Assembly: GCF_030247195.1 (NCBI RefSeq)
Contig: NC_080672.1
Span: 397,995,037 to 398,059,036 of the forward strand
From: Topomyia yanbarensis
Lineage: Eukaryota; Arthropoda; Insecta; Diptera; Culicidae
Direction of reading: 5' to 3'
Length of the DNA stretch: 64,000 bases
The notes beneath the pieces were generated by a model, which worked only from the letters and a program-made list of their open reading frames with translations, made no database searches and was not told the DNA's origin. Shown here one piece after another: positions 1 through 12,470 of this stretch. Position numbers and translations under genes: made by a program. Position 1 is the stretch's first letter, and the number at the start of each line of letters is the position of its first letter.

Positions 1-191
1 GCGTTCATTTAAAGGGACAAGATGAACAGCTCTATAACTTTGCTTCTACTGCTTAGACCTCTATAAAAATTTCAGATACTTTCTTAAGAATCTATACTTT
101 AAGATAAAAAAGCTCGACTTTTTGACCGACCTCATCATATATACACACTTAACGAAATAGTCCGAAACCCAATAATAGGCTCATTACCCTA
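1..191 (-). repeat. End of a truncated repeat of the TAGGGTAATNAGCC family
   Basis: Read on the - strand, the sequence ending at 191 starts TAGGGTAATGAGCC. The same terminal motif occurs at 1140 (TAGGGTAATAAGCC) and near 7210 (TAGGGTAAAGAGCC). This suggests one end of an interspersed element that runs off the left edge of the window. No coding potential is visible. The family is inferred only from the shared terminus. Confidence 0.35.
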
Positions 192-296
192 CATGTAAAT
201 AAGCAAATTAGTTGTAAAAAAATCCTAAAAGTGCCATGACACAACATGTGGGTCAATTGGATCAAAACGTAGTGTGCCTTGTCTGTTTTTCAAAAA

Positions 297-384
297 GCGT
301 GATATAATCGAGACAAAACCGTGATATAATCGAGAGTGATATAAACGAGTATTGATATAAACGCATAGTGATATAATCGAAACA
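297..384. repeat. Short tandem repeat, GTGATATAATCGA-type unit
   Basis: Five imperfect copies of a roughly 15-20 bp unit (GTGATATAATCGA, with variants GTGATATAAACGA and TTGATATAAACGC) follow one another. It is probably a minisatellite within transposon-derived DNA. There is no open frame of note. Confidence 0.6.
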
Positions 385-869
385 TTACTGTATATCAAAC
401 AAATATTCATGCTAAGATCAACAAGGGGGCGAGAGGTAAGGTTTATTCAATGAAAATTGCTTTTAATAGTTTTTTGATGATACACAGAGTGTTTGCTACT
501 ACAGTCAATTTTCCTATAATAATGTAACAACAACACTTTATTTCCCTAAATTTCATTGCAAAATATTGAAAATAGTTCAGAGTGAATCTTCAGGGGATAT
601 TCTAAGAAAATCGATGTGCATCATAACTCACAATCTACTAGACCAACTGTTTGGAAGTTTTGCACAGTTCTTCTTCACACAATTCCCAATGGAACTACGA
701 ACGCTTTTTGTTTAATTATTGTATTACTTTTACAATAACTCATTAACCGATTTTTGTTACTAAAATCTATTTGGATTTTTTTTTGGATTCAGTACAAAAA
801 ATTATTCAATATAATTTGTATATATAATTCATGTTTAAGTTTCTTTTTTCTTGAAACCTTTTATTTATA

Positions 870-2239
870 GGGGAGACTGAGGAGACTTGATCCCCTTTTT
901 TATTTTTCAGTCCAACTCCGTGGAATGATAAAAAACTATGTATTTTTTTGTAGTTTTATATTGTTTCTAGGGATGACTAATAATCATTAAAAAAATTACA
1001 TGGAAATATTATACTGGACATGAGCTATGAGCATTTCTGGAAAACAACAAAAAAATGGAAAATTCTTAGATTAGTGGAGACTCGATCCCTAATTTGGGAA
1101 CACTTGATTCCTTTATGAAAACGTGTTTAAAAGAGCATGTAGGGTAATAAGCCTATTTTTGCCCTGTTTCTACTATCATCCTACCCATCTGAAGCCTTTG
1201 GTTAGAGCAGCGTCTGCCATCTTTGCTCAACGCATTGACTCAAATGGTATTGCGATAATGGGGGTACTCGATTAGAGATTTTGCTGCGCTCAAACAGAAG
1301 ATTTTCACCATTCTCAAGACAATTTTGTTATTATATTGGCTCTTAATAAGAGGCGAATGACCTTAACGTTAAAACCTCTATAATCGAAATAAAAAAATGG
1401 ACCTTAATAACAAATCAAAAAGCTGAAATAATAAAATTATTGTAGTAATAATATGGTACCCTTCTTAATAGGGCAAAAACGGGTACATTACCCCAATCAA
1501 TTTTATAAATGGATCGTAGTATTGATTAAATTGTCATGATTAGATATTGTTATTTTTGTTACTACATATTACGCATCTCTCACCTGATTTTTTTACGAAT
1601 TCCCAAAATCTCCGTGCAATTATTTGAAAGCTGTCTTTATTATGGTTGAGGAACGTCAAATGTGGGATGAATGGTTTCTACGTATACGGTAGTAAACAAT
1701 TACAGTTATGTTTCTTTACGATGAAGCGTTCATTTTTGACATTTTTTATGACAACAATGACTTCAATTGTTCTGGTGTGAATTTGGTTATTTTCGGTGGT
1801 GTGTATGAAGTATGGCGAAGGAGATCAAATCTCCACGAATTTGAAGGGATCAAGTGAACCCATAGCATCTATTTCAGCAAACTTTAGTAAAAATATAGTT
1901 GAACAAAAGAATCAGCTCAATCATAACGTATTCATATAACTGACATTCTCCTGTAATTCTGTATGCAAAAGTAGATTATGTAGTGGGTGATTTTATCAAT
2001 TTTATAAAAGTTTGAAAATTTGAAAAATAAATCTTCTTCGGTTCTTCTGAGACTTTTTTTTAAATCGGTAAAAATTCGGTTACACAAAAGTCCAATTTCT
2101 TTTTTCTGTGTTAATGAAACTTCTGTTTAGATAAAACTACGCAACTTTATAGTATATTCGATTAATGTATTCTGATCCGCCTTTGAGTTACAATGATGGG
2201 ATCAAGTCTCCCCGGGGATCAAGTCTCCTCAGTCTCCCC
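870..2239. mobile_element. 1.37-kb DNA element with perfect 26-bp TIRs
   Basis: Both ends carry the same 26-bp terminal inverted repeat, starting GGGGAGACTGAGGAGACTTG and ending in CCCC (870-895 and, inverted, 2214-2239). A TA dinucleotide lies directly outside each end (868-869 and 2240-2241), which would fit a TA target duplication. Degenerate copies of the GGAGACTTGATCC core recur near the ends (about 1075-1095 and 2198-2210). The interior has no open frame encoding a transposase, so the element is non-autonomous. The superfamily is not settled, because TA flanks alone are weak evidence. Confidence 0.7.
1140..1495. mobile_element. Possible nested MITE inside the 870-2239 element
   Basis: The left end (TAGGGTAATAAGCC, then TTTTTGCCCT) and the inverted right end (TGGGGTAATGTACCC, then TTTTTGCCCT) match at about 20 of 26 positions. 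It uses the same terminal family as the repeats ending at 191 and starting near 7210. I could not see a target duplication, so the boundaries are tentative. Confidence 0.4.
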
Positions 2240-4019
2240 TATTGTATTGATCAGTAGAATTAATGCAGAATTGTATTAGGAGATGGTGTCAACACAAGCG
2301 ACAAGCCAGAATGCGCCGCAGAAAAAACTCATATACTCGCAGTTTCATTCTTTCATAACATTCTTGGATACTAATAAATACAACCAATCCTTCGGGATTT
2401 TGTAGTATTGACACTATTTCATCTGAATATTTTTGCAACTTTTTTAGAAACTGGCTAAGAAATGACATTTTCAATCGAAGAAATAGCTCTAACTCTTTCT
2501 ATAAACATCGTAGCTTCTTAAAATATTCAACAAAGTTGCAGAGAATGTTGTTGTAAAGAAATGAAAACGACAAAAGTTATTCTTAAAAAAAAACAAACTT
2601 TTTAAAGGGTTTATAGGAAAACGTCACATAACAACGAAACGGCTGTAGTTGGAGAGTTGGTATCTTCAGTCATATTGCTAAAAATAATATTTCCTATAGC
2701 TTTACTGAAGACTTAAACTGTCTATCTCCTTCCAGTAAAATGTTATACTCCAGAAATGCCCCGTACACATTTCATTTTGGAACATGACCGTCTCACGGTG
2801 TTCCTAAAACCGTTATTAACAAAAAAAATGACCATAAATTTGTCATACGGCATTCGAAAGATACAGTATCCAAGCATCTTCTCAGTAAATTTCAAAATGA
2901 TCCATCGAGGGATTCGAGAGAAATAGCAATTTGAAGTTTTATGACACGTTTCATAAGGCTACCAGCAAACACCCACGGGTTTGGTCCTATCTCTACAAAC
3001 AAATTTTTTTTGTCTACTTATTTAGTACATGGCATTCGAAAGATATAGTAATCAAGTATATCTCCTGCAAGTTTGAAAATATTTTATTGACGGAATCGAA
3101 ATTTAAAACGGTTTGGATGTGGTATGCGGTCATAGATGGGTTTTCTACCAGACTTCAAGCGTGAATCCATGTTTGTCCATTGACTATTTAGATCGTTTAT
3201 AAGTGTCGCGGTTTTTAAAGGAAAACCTTACCATTTAATTACATAAATATAATGTACAAAAGGTGTTATGTATATGGTGCACTGAAAAAATATGAAAATA
3301 GGGTTGTCTACCAAACGTTAAATATAATGTGAAAACTAAAAAAATGAATAAAAGTTGGAATGTTTACTTCAAATGGTCATATCTCAATGGTTTGTTGACC
3401 GATTCTAATTATTTTTTTCATTATTGAACAAGTAGACTTTTCATCGTTTATTTTCATTAAGAAGAATATAAAATAGAGTTGCCTACTTCAAACAATAGAC
3501 AACATAATTATCCTCAATTATGTCTATTATCACTATTTAGTGAATATCTTTGTATTCAAAACGATGACCTATACATTAGTTGAATGCAACGAACGCAAAC
3601 TACAAATGATGGAAAAATAAAACCATAAATTTAAAAAATATGAAAGTATTTGCTGATTCAGATAAATTTATGTTATGATACGGTTTTTGTTGGAAATTTT
3701 GTACAATCGCTGGTTTTTTTTCCATTCGTTTATTTGACACGGCATTTGCAAAAGCTTTTTACGCCAGTTTCTTTTTTTACATAGCACGTTACAAAAATCC
3801 TTAAGACTAATTTTAACTATACTAGTAATTTGTCTAAAACTGACACTGAAATCACTTTATTGTTTGCTTTTTTCCTTACATTGTTATATTTCATAATGAT
3901 CTAGTATTTTCGGGTGTATTTATTTACTTTTTTTCTGTTACTGTCTAAATTTAAAAACTGAATATTCGAAGACACTTTAATTGGTGAATGATTAGCCTTG
4001 GATGAGAGTATGAGGAGAC

Positions 4020-6015
4020 GAATTTAATTAAATTTTGACAGACGCTGTTTTTAGAAAATGATAGATAAGTTCCGTGTATAGAGGATCGCGATACGCCAGG
4101 ATGTCTCTAACAGGAACATGGATTGGTCTTCCTCGGACTTGTAAAGAATCTACTAATTGTGATCTGGCTTCACGATATTCAGTGCAGGACCAAACAACAT
4201 GCTCAATGTCATGGTAACCCTCTCCACAAGCACAATGATTACCCTCAGCGAGCCCAATACGACGGAGATGCGCATCTAAAGTATAATGATTGGACATGAG
4301 CCTTGACATCACACGGATGAAGTCCCGATTTACATCCAATCCTTTGAACCATGCCTTCGTTGATACTTTAGGGATAATTGAGTGTAGCCATCGTCCCATA
4401 TCTCCATTGTCCCAAGATGTTTGCCAACTAGCAAGTGTCCTCTGTCGAGAAGCGCTATAAAATTCATTGTAAGCGATGGGTCTTTCATATATTTCACCAT
4501 CTAGTGCACCAATCTTGGCTAAATTATCAGCTTTCTCATTTCCCGCAATAGAGCAATGGGCGGGGAGCCACACTAGGGTAAATTTATAACATTTTTATGT
4601 TAGGTTACTCAGAGATTCTCGTATCTTCCCCAAAAAGAATGGATCGTGATTATCAATCCTCTTTGAGCGTAGAGCTGCAATTGTGCTGAGACTATCAGTG
4701 AGGATAAAGTAATGGTTCGGGGGTAAAGTATTAATTATTTGCAAACTATAGTGAACTGCTGCTAGTTCCGTTATATAAACAGAGGCGGGTTCTGCAAGTT
4801 TGAGAGAAATTGAAAAATTATTGTTGAAAATACCGAAACCAGTGGCCTCACTGATTCGTGACCCATCAGTGTAAAACATTTTAAGGCAGTCTATGTGTTG
4901 ATATTTACTTGTGAATATTTTAGGGATCTCCCGCGAGCGTAGATGATCCGGAATTCCACGAATCTCTGCTCGCATGGACGTGTCGAAGAATAAAGTTGAT
5001 TCAGGAGTATCTAGTATATTAACGTATGTGGGAACATACCTAGCAGGCGTTATTTCTTGTTACATGTGATTGAAATACATTGTCATGAATCTGGTTTGGG
5101 GTTGAAGCTCAACAAGTCTTTCAAAATTTTCAATTACCAGTGGGTTCATAACCTCACATCGAATAAGTAAACGAGAGGAGAGATCCCAGAATCGGTCTTT
5201 TAAAGGAAGAACTCCCGCTAGTACTTCAAGACTCATCGTATGGGTCGACTGCATGCAACCTAAGGCAATTCGTAAACAGCGATACTGTATCCGTTCCAGT
5301 TTAATAATGTGAGTGTTCGCAGCTGAACGGAAACAGATGCACCCATATTCCATTACTGAAAGTATTGTTGTTTGATACAATCTTATCATGTCACTTGGAT
5401 GAAAACCCCACCATGATCCAGTTATTGTTCGCAGAAAATTTATCCTTTGTTGGCATTTCGTTATTAGATACCTAATGTGGCCACGCTTCCTTGAGAATAC
5501 GACCAACTCTGTTTTCTCCGTAGAGAAATCGATGCCCAGTTTTAAAGCCCAAATTGATAAATTATCCAAGCTATCTTGCAATGGTTGTTGTAAATTTCTA
5601 GCTTTTGGTCCTGTGGCAGAAACCACCCCATCATCTGCAAGTTGTCTTAGAGTGCATGGGCTGACAATACAATTATCAATGTCATTCACGTAAAAATTAT
5701 AAGGGGGCTTAGACAAGAGCCTTGTGGGAGGCCCATGTAACTTATTCTGAGTGTCGCCAAATCGCCATATGAAAAATGCATGTGCTTTTCTGACAATAAA
5801 TTGCATAAATAATTATTTAATATCGGTGAAAGACCACATTGATGTAGCTTCTCCGAGAGAACATCAATGGAGACTGAGTCGAATGCTCCTTTTATGTCTA
5901 AGAACACAGACGGCATTTGTTCTTTTTTGCGTAAGCGAGTTGGATTTCTGACGAAAGTAGCGCCAGGCAATCATTCGTTCCCTTTCCTCTTCGAAAACCA
6001 TCGCTGGTTTGGTTG
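4020..6015 (-). pseudogene. Decayed non-LTR retrotransposon, RT plus RNase H (LOA/I-type)
   Basis: Conceptual translation on the - strand gives, in order, a reverse transcriptase segment (5970 down to 5060) and a ribonuclease H segment (4975 down to 4028). The RT has a GTNDCLALL block, the palm motif FLDIKGAFDSV and a degenerate catalytic box LADD. The RNase H shows FYTDGS, an E in YITELAAV, LTDS and a final H/D box around AGNEKADNLA, so the four acidic positions can be seen. A Cys/His knuckle (CACGEGYHDIEHVVWSC) follows, as in elements with a downstream RNase H. The frame shifts at least three times (about 5800, 5000 and 4580), and the endonuclease and ORF1 are missing, so this is a 5'-truncated dead copy. 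It sits in the centre of the 2794-9368 foldback. The exact clade (LOA or I) needs a phylogeny. Confidence 0.85.
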
Positions 6016-6744
6016 ACAGATGTTAAAACTGGTCAAAGGGGATGTTATTAGTACAAGTTCATCTGCTCATATCTCTAACTATTGTCAGTTTTATTGTCGA
6101 ATTGAACTTATCATGAGAATTTGACATTCAGATGTTTATACAGCAATTGAAATCAACTAGTATATAAAAATGGATAGGCAGCTATTTTTAAAACAAAAAT
6201 ATTTACTAAATAATGATAATACATATAGTTGAGATCAACTATATCGCCTATTTATTGATGTAGATGACTCTGTTTTATATTCTTCTTAATTTAAATTAAC
6301 AATGAAAGGTTTACCTGTTCAATAATGAAAAAAATAATTAGAATCGGTCAACAAACCATTGAGATATGGCCATTTGAAGTAAACATTTCAACTTTTATTC
6401 ATTTTTTGACATTAAAAATGTCTTACTCCACTATCTGGGGCTAGGTGTCATTCTAAAATCTAAACTATCTCCCATGTAACGAAACTATGTAAGGTTTGCA
6501 CGCTTATAACTCCGATATTACTAGATGGATTTTAATCATTCATACACCAACCGATTCAGAAACACCTAACTTAAATATTGGTAATAATTTAATATCTCCC
6601 CAATAAAAGTAGACTTTTGGAAATTGGTAAAATTAAAAAGTTCACGAAAAACGGGAAAATTACCATTCGTGAGGCAGATTTCTCAGACACAGCCGTCAAA
6701 AGAGGGCAGCTTAGTTGCTCAATGAAACACGAAAAGTCATAAAT

Positions 6745-7030
6745 AGAAGCAACGCATGTCCGTTTAAATCAGTCGTTGCTCTTATCCCACACGAGCAACA
6801 TCGTCTCCGGGCGATGCAATAAGCGCTATCGATTTTCGGCAACGTTGGCATTTGCACACACTCGCACCTAAGCGACTAAACCATATACGGTTAGTTTATA
6901 GATAGAGGTGACGCGTACACATTTGAATCAGTTTTTGTTCTTATATCGAACGGGTAAGATCATGGCTGCAGCGTCTGGGCACTACAATAAGCGGTAGACG
7001 CTATGCATTTTCGGCAGCGGTGGCCGTGTG
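6745..7030 (+). repeat. Degenerate tandem duplication, about 160-bp unit
   Basis: Two diverged copies follow each other. Shared landmarks in both are an AATCAGT..TTGTTCTTAT stretch, a GCAATAAGCG or ACAATAAGCG block, and a TTTTCGGCA..G..GGC block. The second copy starts near 6905. This could be an old 5'-UTR repeat of a transposon. The function is unknown. Confidence 0.4.
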
Positions 7031-7346
7031 CGGATTTTTCGGGTACCAGCACGGTGTCACAGAATGATTTGCAAAGTGGGTGGGGTGGTTTGGATTTTAT
7101 TCAATACGGTGTGTGCTGCTTAAGAGTGTTGCGTTTGAATAAAATATATTTATTTTTATGCATGCGTGTGCGTTCTAACTTGTTAATCCATGTTTACGGC
7201 GCTTTGTAGCTGCCTAGGGTAAAGAGCCTATTGGTTTTCATATGTTTCATATTTCGGTTATATGTTTTTTATAAGTAAGGCATCTGACAACGTGCTTCTG
7301 TAGTTATTGCACTGTTCAGCAGCGTAGTATTTTATATAGGAGAGTA

Positions 7347-7482
7347 CACTCAGGTTTTATTACGCGGTATTTTTTACGCGAATTTTGAAATTTAAGCGGT
7401 TTTCATTTACGCGTTTTTTTTTTAAATTTAGGCGGTTTTCATTTACACGGCCTGTATCCCCTGCGTAAAAAAAACCTGAGTG
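7347..7482. mobile_element. 136-bp MITE with TA flanks
   Basis: The ends are CACTCAGGTTTT and its inverted partner AAAACCTGAGTG. A TA lies outside each end (7345-7346 and 7483-7484), as expected for a TA target duplication. The interior holds two copies of a TTTAAGCGGTTTTCATTTAC-like unit. There is no coding capacity. The TA duplication fits Tc1/mariner-type insertion, but two bases are weak evidence. Confidence 0.55.
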
Positions 7483-8957
7483 TAATTGCATCGGAAACAA
7501 TCACATTCCCAGCAGAACTTTTTGTTTTCTAATTTCAAACACTTTTGTTTCGTACTGCACACAACGGAAAATTTTAAAACAGAACTTACCGTCCCAGCAG
7601 CAGTTTAGGCGGGTGTTCTTTTTCGATTCAAATTCAAGCCATGTCTTAATCGTTACTGGACTTAAAATTGTTTTCCCAGTTTATCCAGTCAGAGTATCTG
7701 TCCTGCCCTATGTATTTAAAACACAGTTCTAATTGCGTTTTAAAGTATTCAACAAATAGAACGGTTGGGTATACCAATTTAAATTTTCAAATAAATCTGT
7801 TTTAAATTACAAAACAAACCGCTGTACAGAAGATATAATTATGTCAGTCCTATTACCACATAAAACACCTATATAACATAAAACGCTGCAGAATTGGTTT
7901 AATAATACAATGTTTACACTACAGAGTTATAACACGTTTTAATAATTAGCAACAAGAGAAAATGTCACCAAGATAGCATAAAACCCGTTTTAACTGGTAG
8001 TGCGAACGTTGCATAACAATGTAATTTATCAAATAATTTCATTTTTTTCCACCACTAATCGATCAAGAAATACTTAACCTTAAGATTGTTTACTTAAGTT
8101 TATTAATACATTATTGAAAATTTAAATGGAAAATGAAATTTCATATTTCATGAAGAATCTGTATATTTCCGTTGGTGGGCGTGGGCTTCCTCATCACAGT
8201 TCTAAATATGGAACTTTTCTTTTAAATATATTTTCTGGACAGACCAGCCTATTTTTACTAGATGGATCAGCCAAATAATGCCAATCACCTAGTGAGATAC
8301 TTGATTAATTAATAGATTACCGTTAAAAGACCTTCAATAAATTATGTTTTAATGGGTAGGGTATATAGCAAATTGTAACATAAAAAACAGGCGAGTGAGC
8401 AAGAGCTTGAGTCGATATGTGTGATAGATAAAATACATTTGCACGCTCTTGAAAAAAGCTACATTTTTAATGTCACCGTGATCGTGTCCTGTACACAACC
8501 CTTTAATTTTTTTAGTTTTCACATTATATTTAACGTTTGGTAGACAACTCTATTTTCATATTTTTTCATTGCACCATATAAATAACACCTTTTTTACATT
8601 ATATTTATGTAATTAAGTGGTAAGGTTATCCTTTAAAAATCGCGACACGTGTAAACGATCTAAATAGTCAATGGACAAACATGGATTCACGCTTGAAGTC
8701 TGGCAGAAAACCCATCTATGATCGCATACCACATCCAAACCGTTATAAATTTCAATTCCGTCAATGAAATATTTTCAAACTTGCAGGGAATATACTTGAT
8801 TACTATATCTTTCGAATGCCATGTACTAAATAAGTAGACAAAACATTTTTTGTTTGTAGAGATAGGACCAAACCCGTGGGTGTTTGCTGGTAGCCCTATG
8901 AAACGTGTCATAAAACTTCAAATTGCTATTTCTCTCGAATCCCTCGATGGATCATTT

Positions 8958-9264
8958 GGGACGATCCATAAATGACGTAGCATTTTTTGAGTGATTTTTA
9001 ACACCCCCCTCCCCCATCGTAGCATTTCGTCACAAGCCTCTGCATACCCCCCCCCCCTGGTAATTACGTAGCTTGACGGTACTTCTCCCCCCCCCCCCTT
9101 GTCACCGTAAAATCTAAAAAAAAATAAAAACGATGTTAGTTATTCTCCTTTAATACAGCTACGTAGCATGACATGACCCCCTACCCCCCTGTCGTCACAC
9201 ATCATCACAAAATACAAAACTTCCCCCTCCCCCATATAATGCTACGTCATTTATGGATGATCCC
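8958..9264. mobile_element. 307-bp MITE with C-tract interior
   Basis: The terminal inverted repeats are GGGACGATCCATAAATGACG at the left and GGGATCATCCATAAATGACG read inward from the right. The opposite foldback arm (near 2895) lacks the insert, and comparison gives a 3-bp TTT duplication (8955-8957 and 9265-9267). The interior has several long C runs and further ACGTAGC motifs. The plan resembles the 910-bp element at 23134. Non-autonomous; a 3-bp duplication would suit a PIF/Harbinger-like mechanism. Confidence 0.75.
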
Positions 9265-9369
9265 TTTTGAAATTCATTGAGAAGATGCTTGGATACTGTA
9301 TCTTTCGAATGCCGTATGGCAAATTTATGGTCATTTTTTTTGTTAATAACGGTTTTAGGAACACCGTGC

Positions 9370-12300
9370 TACTTCTGAAAAACCGTCCTATTAACTTCAA
9401 AAACTTGTTCGAAGCCACCAAAATGAAAAACTTTATGGTTTAGCCGCAAAATAATTAAAGGCAAAAAATGGCACATTTTGACCACTGTGCTGTATACTAA
9501 TTATCAAGTGTCATCAGCTAGCGATCTTTCCGAAAAAGAACAGACACTTTGAACATTATAGTTTTAATTTAATGGGCGATTTATTATTTGTTCTTCATGT
9601 CTGAGCTAGACGAAAGGCTTTTATCGGCTAAATCGACTAGCAAGTATATGTAAGTCCAGCAAATAGCATTTCAAATGAAACCAGTTCGACTCTAATCGGA
9701 ATATTAACCATAAAGATATATTCATTTGAATAACATAGATTAGAGTACATTTTTTTCAGAATTCATCATATATTCTGTAAATAATCTAACTTGCATCCTC
9801 GAAACTTAATATTTTGAGAAAATTGTATTCAACCTGTTTACAAACAGATAAAAATTTTAAATCATGAAAAATCCAAAATAAAATTTTGAGGTTTGGTCCA
9901 ACTAGGCGACACTGTGCGATTTAGTGGAGTGTCAAATACGAAAATTCCGTTAGATTGTATGTCTGAAGAAAACTGGCTTACATTAACCATACATAATAAT
10001 CTACATTTTGTAATGGACGGAATTGAACAGCATAATCATCAATTCCAAATTTCGAGTATATGATAATTTTCGAAAGGGGAACGACCTATCCATTTCGAAA
10101 CCATCCCATAATTTGTATGGCATCGAAATATATTGATTAATAGCTCATCAAATCAAATAAAATTAAATGCATTTCTTTGGCCTATGAAAGCTACCTGCAG
10201 ACAAAGCTCTTGACACGAAAAAATCAATCAAATCAAGGTTTCCGCGTGCAGCTGCGATGCGGTTCCCATTAGGGACCAACGACGATAATTTACCGTGAGC
10301 AGCACATCTTTGAAAAGGGGGCCCTCAACAAAGACATCTCAATTATAGGGTCTTTCAATCAACACCAAACACGCGTCTCGTCACCGGTTTGTTGGAATTT
10401 ACTCATTCAGGTGTCATTTGTGTGGCTGTAAAGCTGCACTGTTCATAATTTTCTTTGACTTCTTTTGCCAGATGCCGGTATTATTTTTTATGCACCTTTA
10501 TTGAATGGACTGCAGTGAATGACTAACTAACCTCAGCGTTGTTAGTTAGGGTTTGTTCAAGGCTCGCTAGCGCTTGCGGCGGTAAAACTAAATCGTTTCA
10601 GTCTTTAGTGTCGCGGAGCTGTTCTTTTTTTCTGCATTGACGTTTTCTTATTGTCAATTTTTGTCCCGCCAGTGCACACGTGTTTCACTTTTCTATATAC
10701 AATTGCTATAGGTACAGCAATCATACTATGGAGTGCAGATACACTCGGTTGTGGTCGATGACTAATGTCCCCAAGGTAAAACAATTCACCGCGCAATGTG
10801 CAAATGTTTGTGTGCCCGTGAGCGTATTTTTTGTGGGTGTCAGACGGAACTGTTCGACAATCTGATTCAAAATGACGACAAATCGAGACTTATTTCAGAA
10901 AGAGAAAATACTTCACACGCAGAAAATTACCTAATCATAGATCCGCTCCAGGTTGACTCATGATGCGTGTGTCTGTGATTTCATAATGCCCTCTCAAACC
11001 GATCCCAGGCTGGGTTCAATCTTAAAGTTCATCACTTGAATAAACACACTCCACTTGATGGTTAGTGAACCAAGAGGGTTTTAATCAATATTTGCGTGAC
11101 GCAGAGCTTTAAATACCCAGTGCCATTGAGCGCCTGGCGTCGGCGTCGATGTGTACTAAGTACGTGGGCATGCAATTACCTCGCTGTATGCGTTGAGAAA
11201 CGCCTCCCTTGGCTTGTTGAACTGACGGTATGTACGTATATTACTCGAACTGCTCTCAAAATCATAACTGAATTGTAATGCAGACCCAGCTATTCCCACG
11301 GCTGTTACCACAACAACAACAAGCGCTTTGCTTCGAAATGAACAGTTCAGTCGGCGTTGCTTTACCCCCTAGAAAAATAATATTATCTCATTGGAACAAT
11401 GAAACTTTTACTTTCCGTTTCTGTTTTCCCACCTTGCAGTTTACCAATAAAAACTAGATTTGTAAATAGAAGCCGGTTTGTTTGGTCAGAAGTTTTTTTT
11501 GCTGCAGATTTTTAGAACCCTGCATTCCGTCCGATTACTAAACGCGCGGGTTGCCATTTGCATATGTTGGGAAATCGTCCGTTCCCGTGATTAACATCCG
11601 CGCAAACAATAAAGTTCGCTATCAAGTACAAATGATGGGTTTTCACCACTCCAAAAAATAATAAATCTTCGTTTCTAATTCCTCGTAGGTTTTCTCTCGA
11701 TCAATCACGCAAAGTTTTACAAGGTAACATAAATTACATTTACAACAGCAACTACTTTCGCTGCTGTTTGGTACCCCTTTACATATCGTCTATCATAGAT
11801 AATAAGGAAGGAAGAAAGGTGCATTCAGCTCATATCGGTTACTTCCTTTCATCAAGAGTGGGCTGTTTCCATCATCAATCTCCGAGAAGCACGCCAGCCT
11901 TCACCATAAGCTTCGTTACAAAAAACACCCGCTCTGCTGCCGGAAACCGAAGATGAGATCGGATGAATTACTTTTTTCGAAATGCGAGTGGCGATTGCGT
12001 GCAAATTTGTCTTCGATTTTGGACTTTTCTTTGATACCTTCGCTTCCTTCGCTTCTGAATAGTTTAACTATTTGGGACAGAACGGTCCCCTAAAGACCCA
12101 TGATTGTTTATTTGTGTATTGGACAATTTATCAACACTGAATGGTCTTAAATATTCAAGATCGATTACATTTCAATAATGTTCGACAATAGAAGTAAGCC
12201 AGGTTGCAATGGAATAATGGATAAATTGATTCCAAATTCGTATTTTTTTACGTTACGAACACCTGACCGTGAAAAATCATGTACAGGGAAGACCCGTTTT

Positions 12301-12446
12301 TATAAGCCCCCTGATGTATCTTAGGCTTGCAAAATCGGGACATTGATAAAATCTGGACGTTTTTACTTTCTTTTTGATAAACCGATGCTGTTAAATTATT
12401 TTTTGTAGTCCTTTGACATAGCCTCATAAAAGAGTTATTATTATTC
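9370..12446. other. No supported gene or element in 3.1 kb
   Basis: I see no convincing coding frame, RNA gene or transposon terminus here. The stretch 10170-11960 is less AT-rich than its surroundings and lacks the inverted repeats common elsewhere. It may be host intergenic or regulatory DNA, but nothing in the sequence proves this. Confidence 0.4.
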
Positions 12447-12470
12447 AGCATAGTGCCAAATTAAAAAAAA

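Larger units (their letters stand above)
6414..8505. mobile_element. 2.1-kb composite insertion in a foldback arm
   Basis: This segment is absent from the opposite arm of the 2794-9368 foldback, so it is an insertion. It starts with GACATTAAAAATGTC, and ACATTTTTAATGTC occurs near its other side (8469). It contains a degenerate tandem duplication (6745-7030), a 136-bp MITE (7347-7482), and a copy of the CCCAGCAG repeat family that is also found at 32800-34230. No long open frame is present. The exact ends fall in T-runs and are not resolved. Confidence 0.5.
2794..9368. mobile_element. Large foldback element with nested insertions
   Basis: The left arm (2794 to about 3690) is repeated in inverted orientation on the right, in two pieces (about 6100-6413 and about 8505-9368). 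The ends read CACGGTGTTCCTAAAACCG on the left and its reverse complement on the right. The centre between the arms holds a decayed retrotransposon (4020-6015). The right arm is broken by about 2.1 kb of foreign DNA (6414-8505) and by a 307-bp MITE (8958-9264). ORFs within the arms (2931-3164, 8687-8911) are the same sequence read from the two arms and do not look like genes. No clear target duplication is visible, so the superfamily is unassigned. Confidence 0.7.

Noticed and set aside
299..384. CRISPR-like array
   Set aside because: The units are contiguous and imperfect without unique spacers, so this is an ordinary minisatellite.
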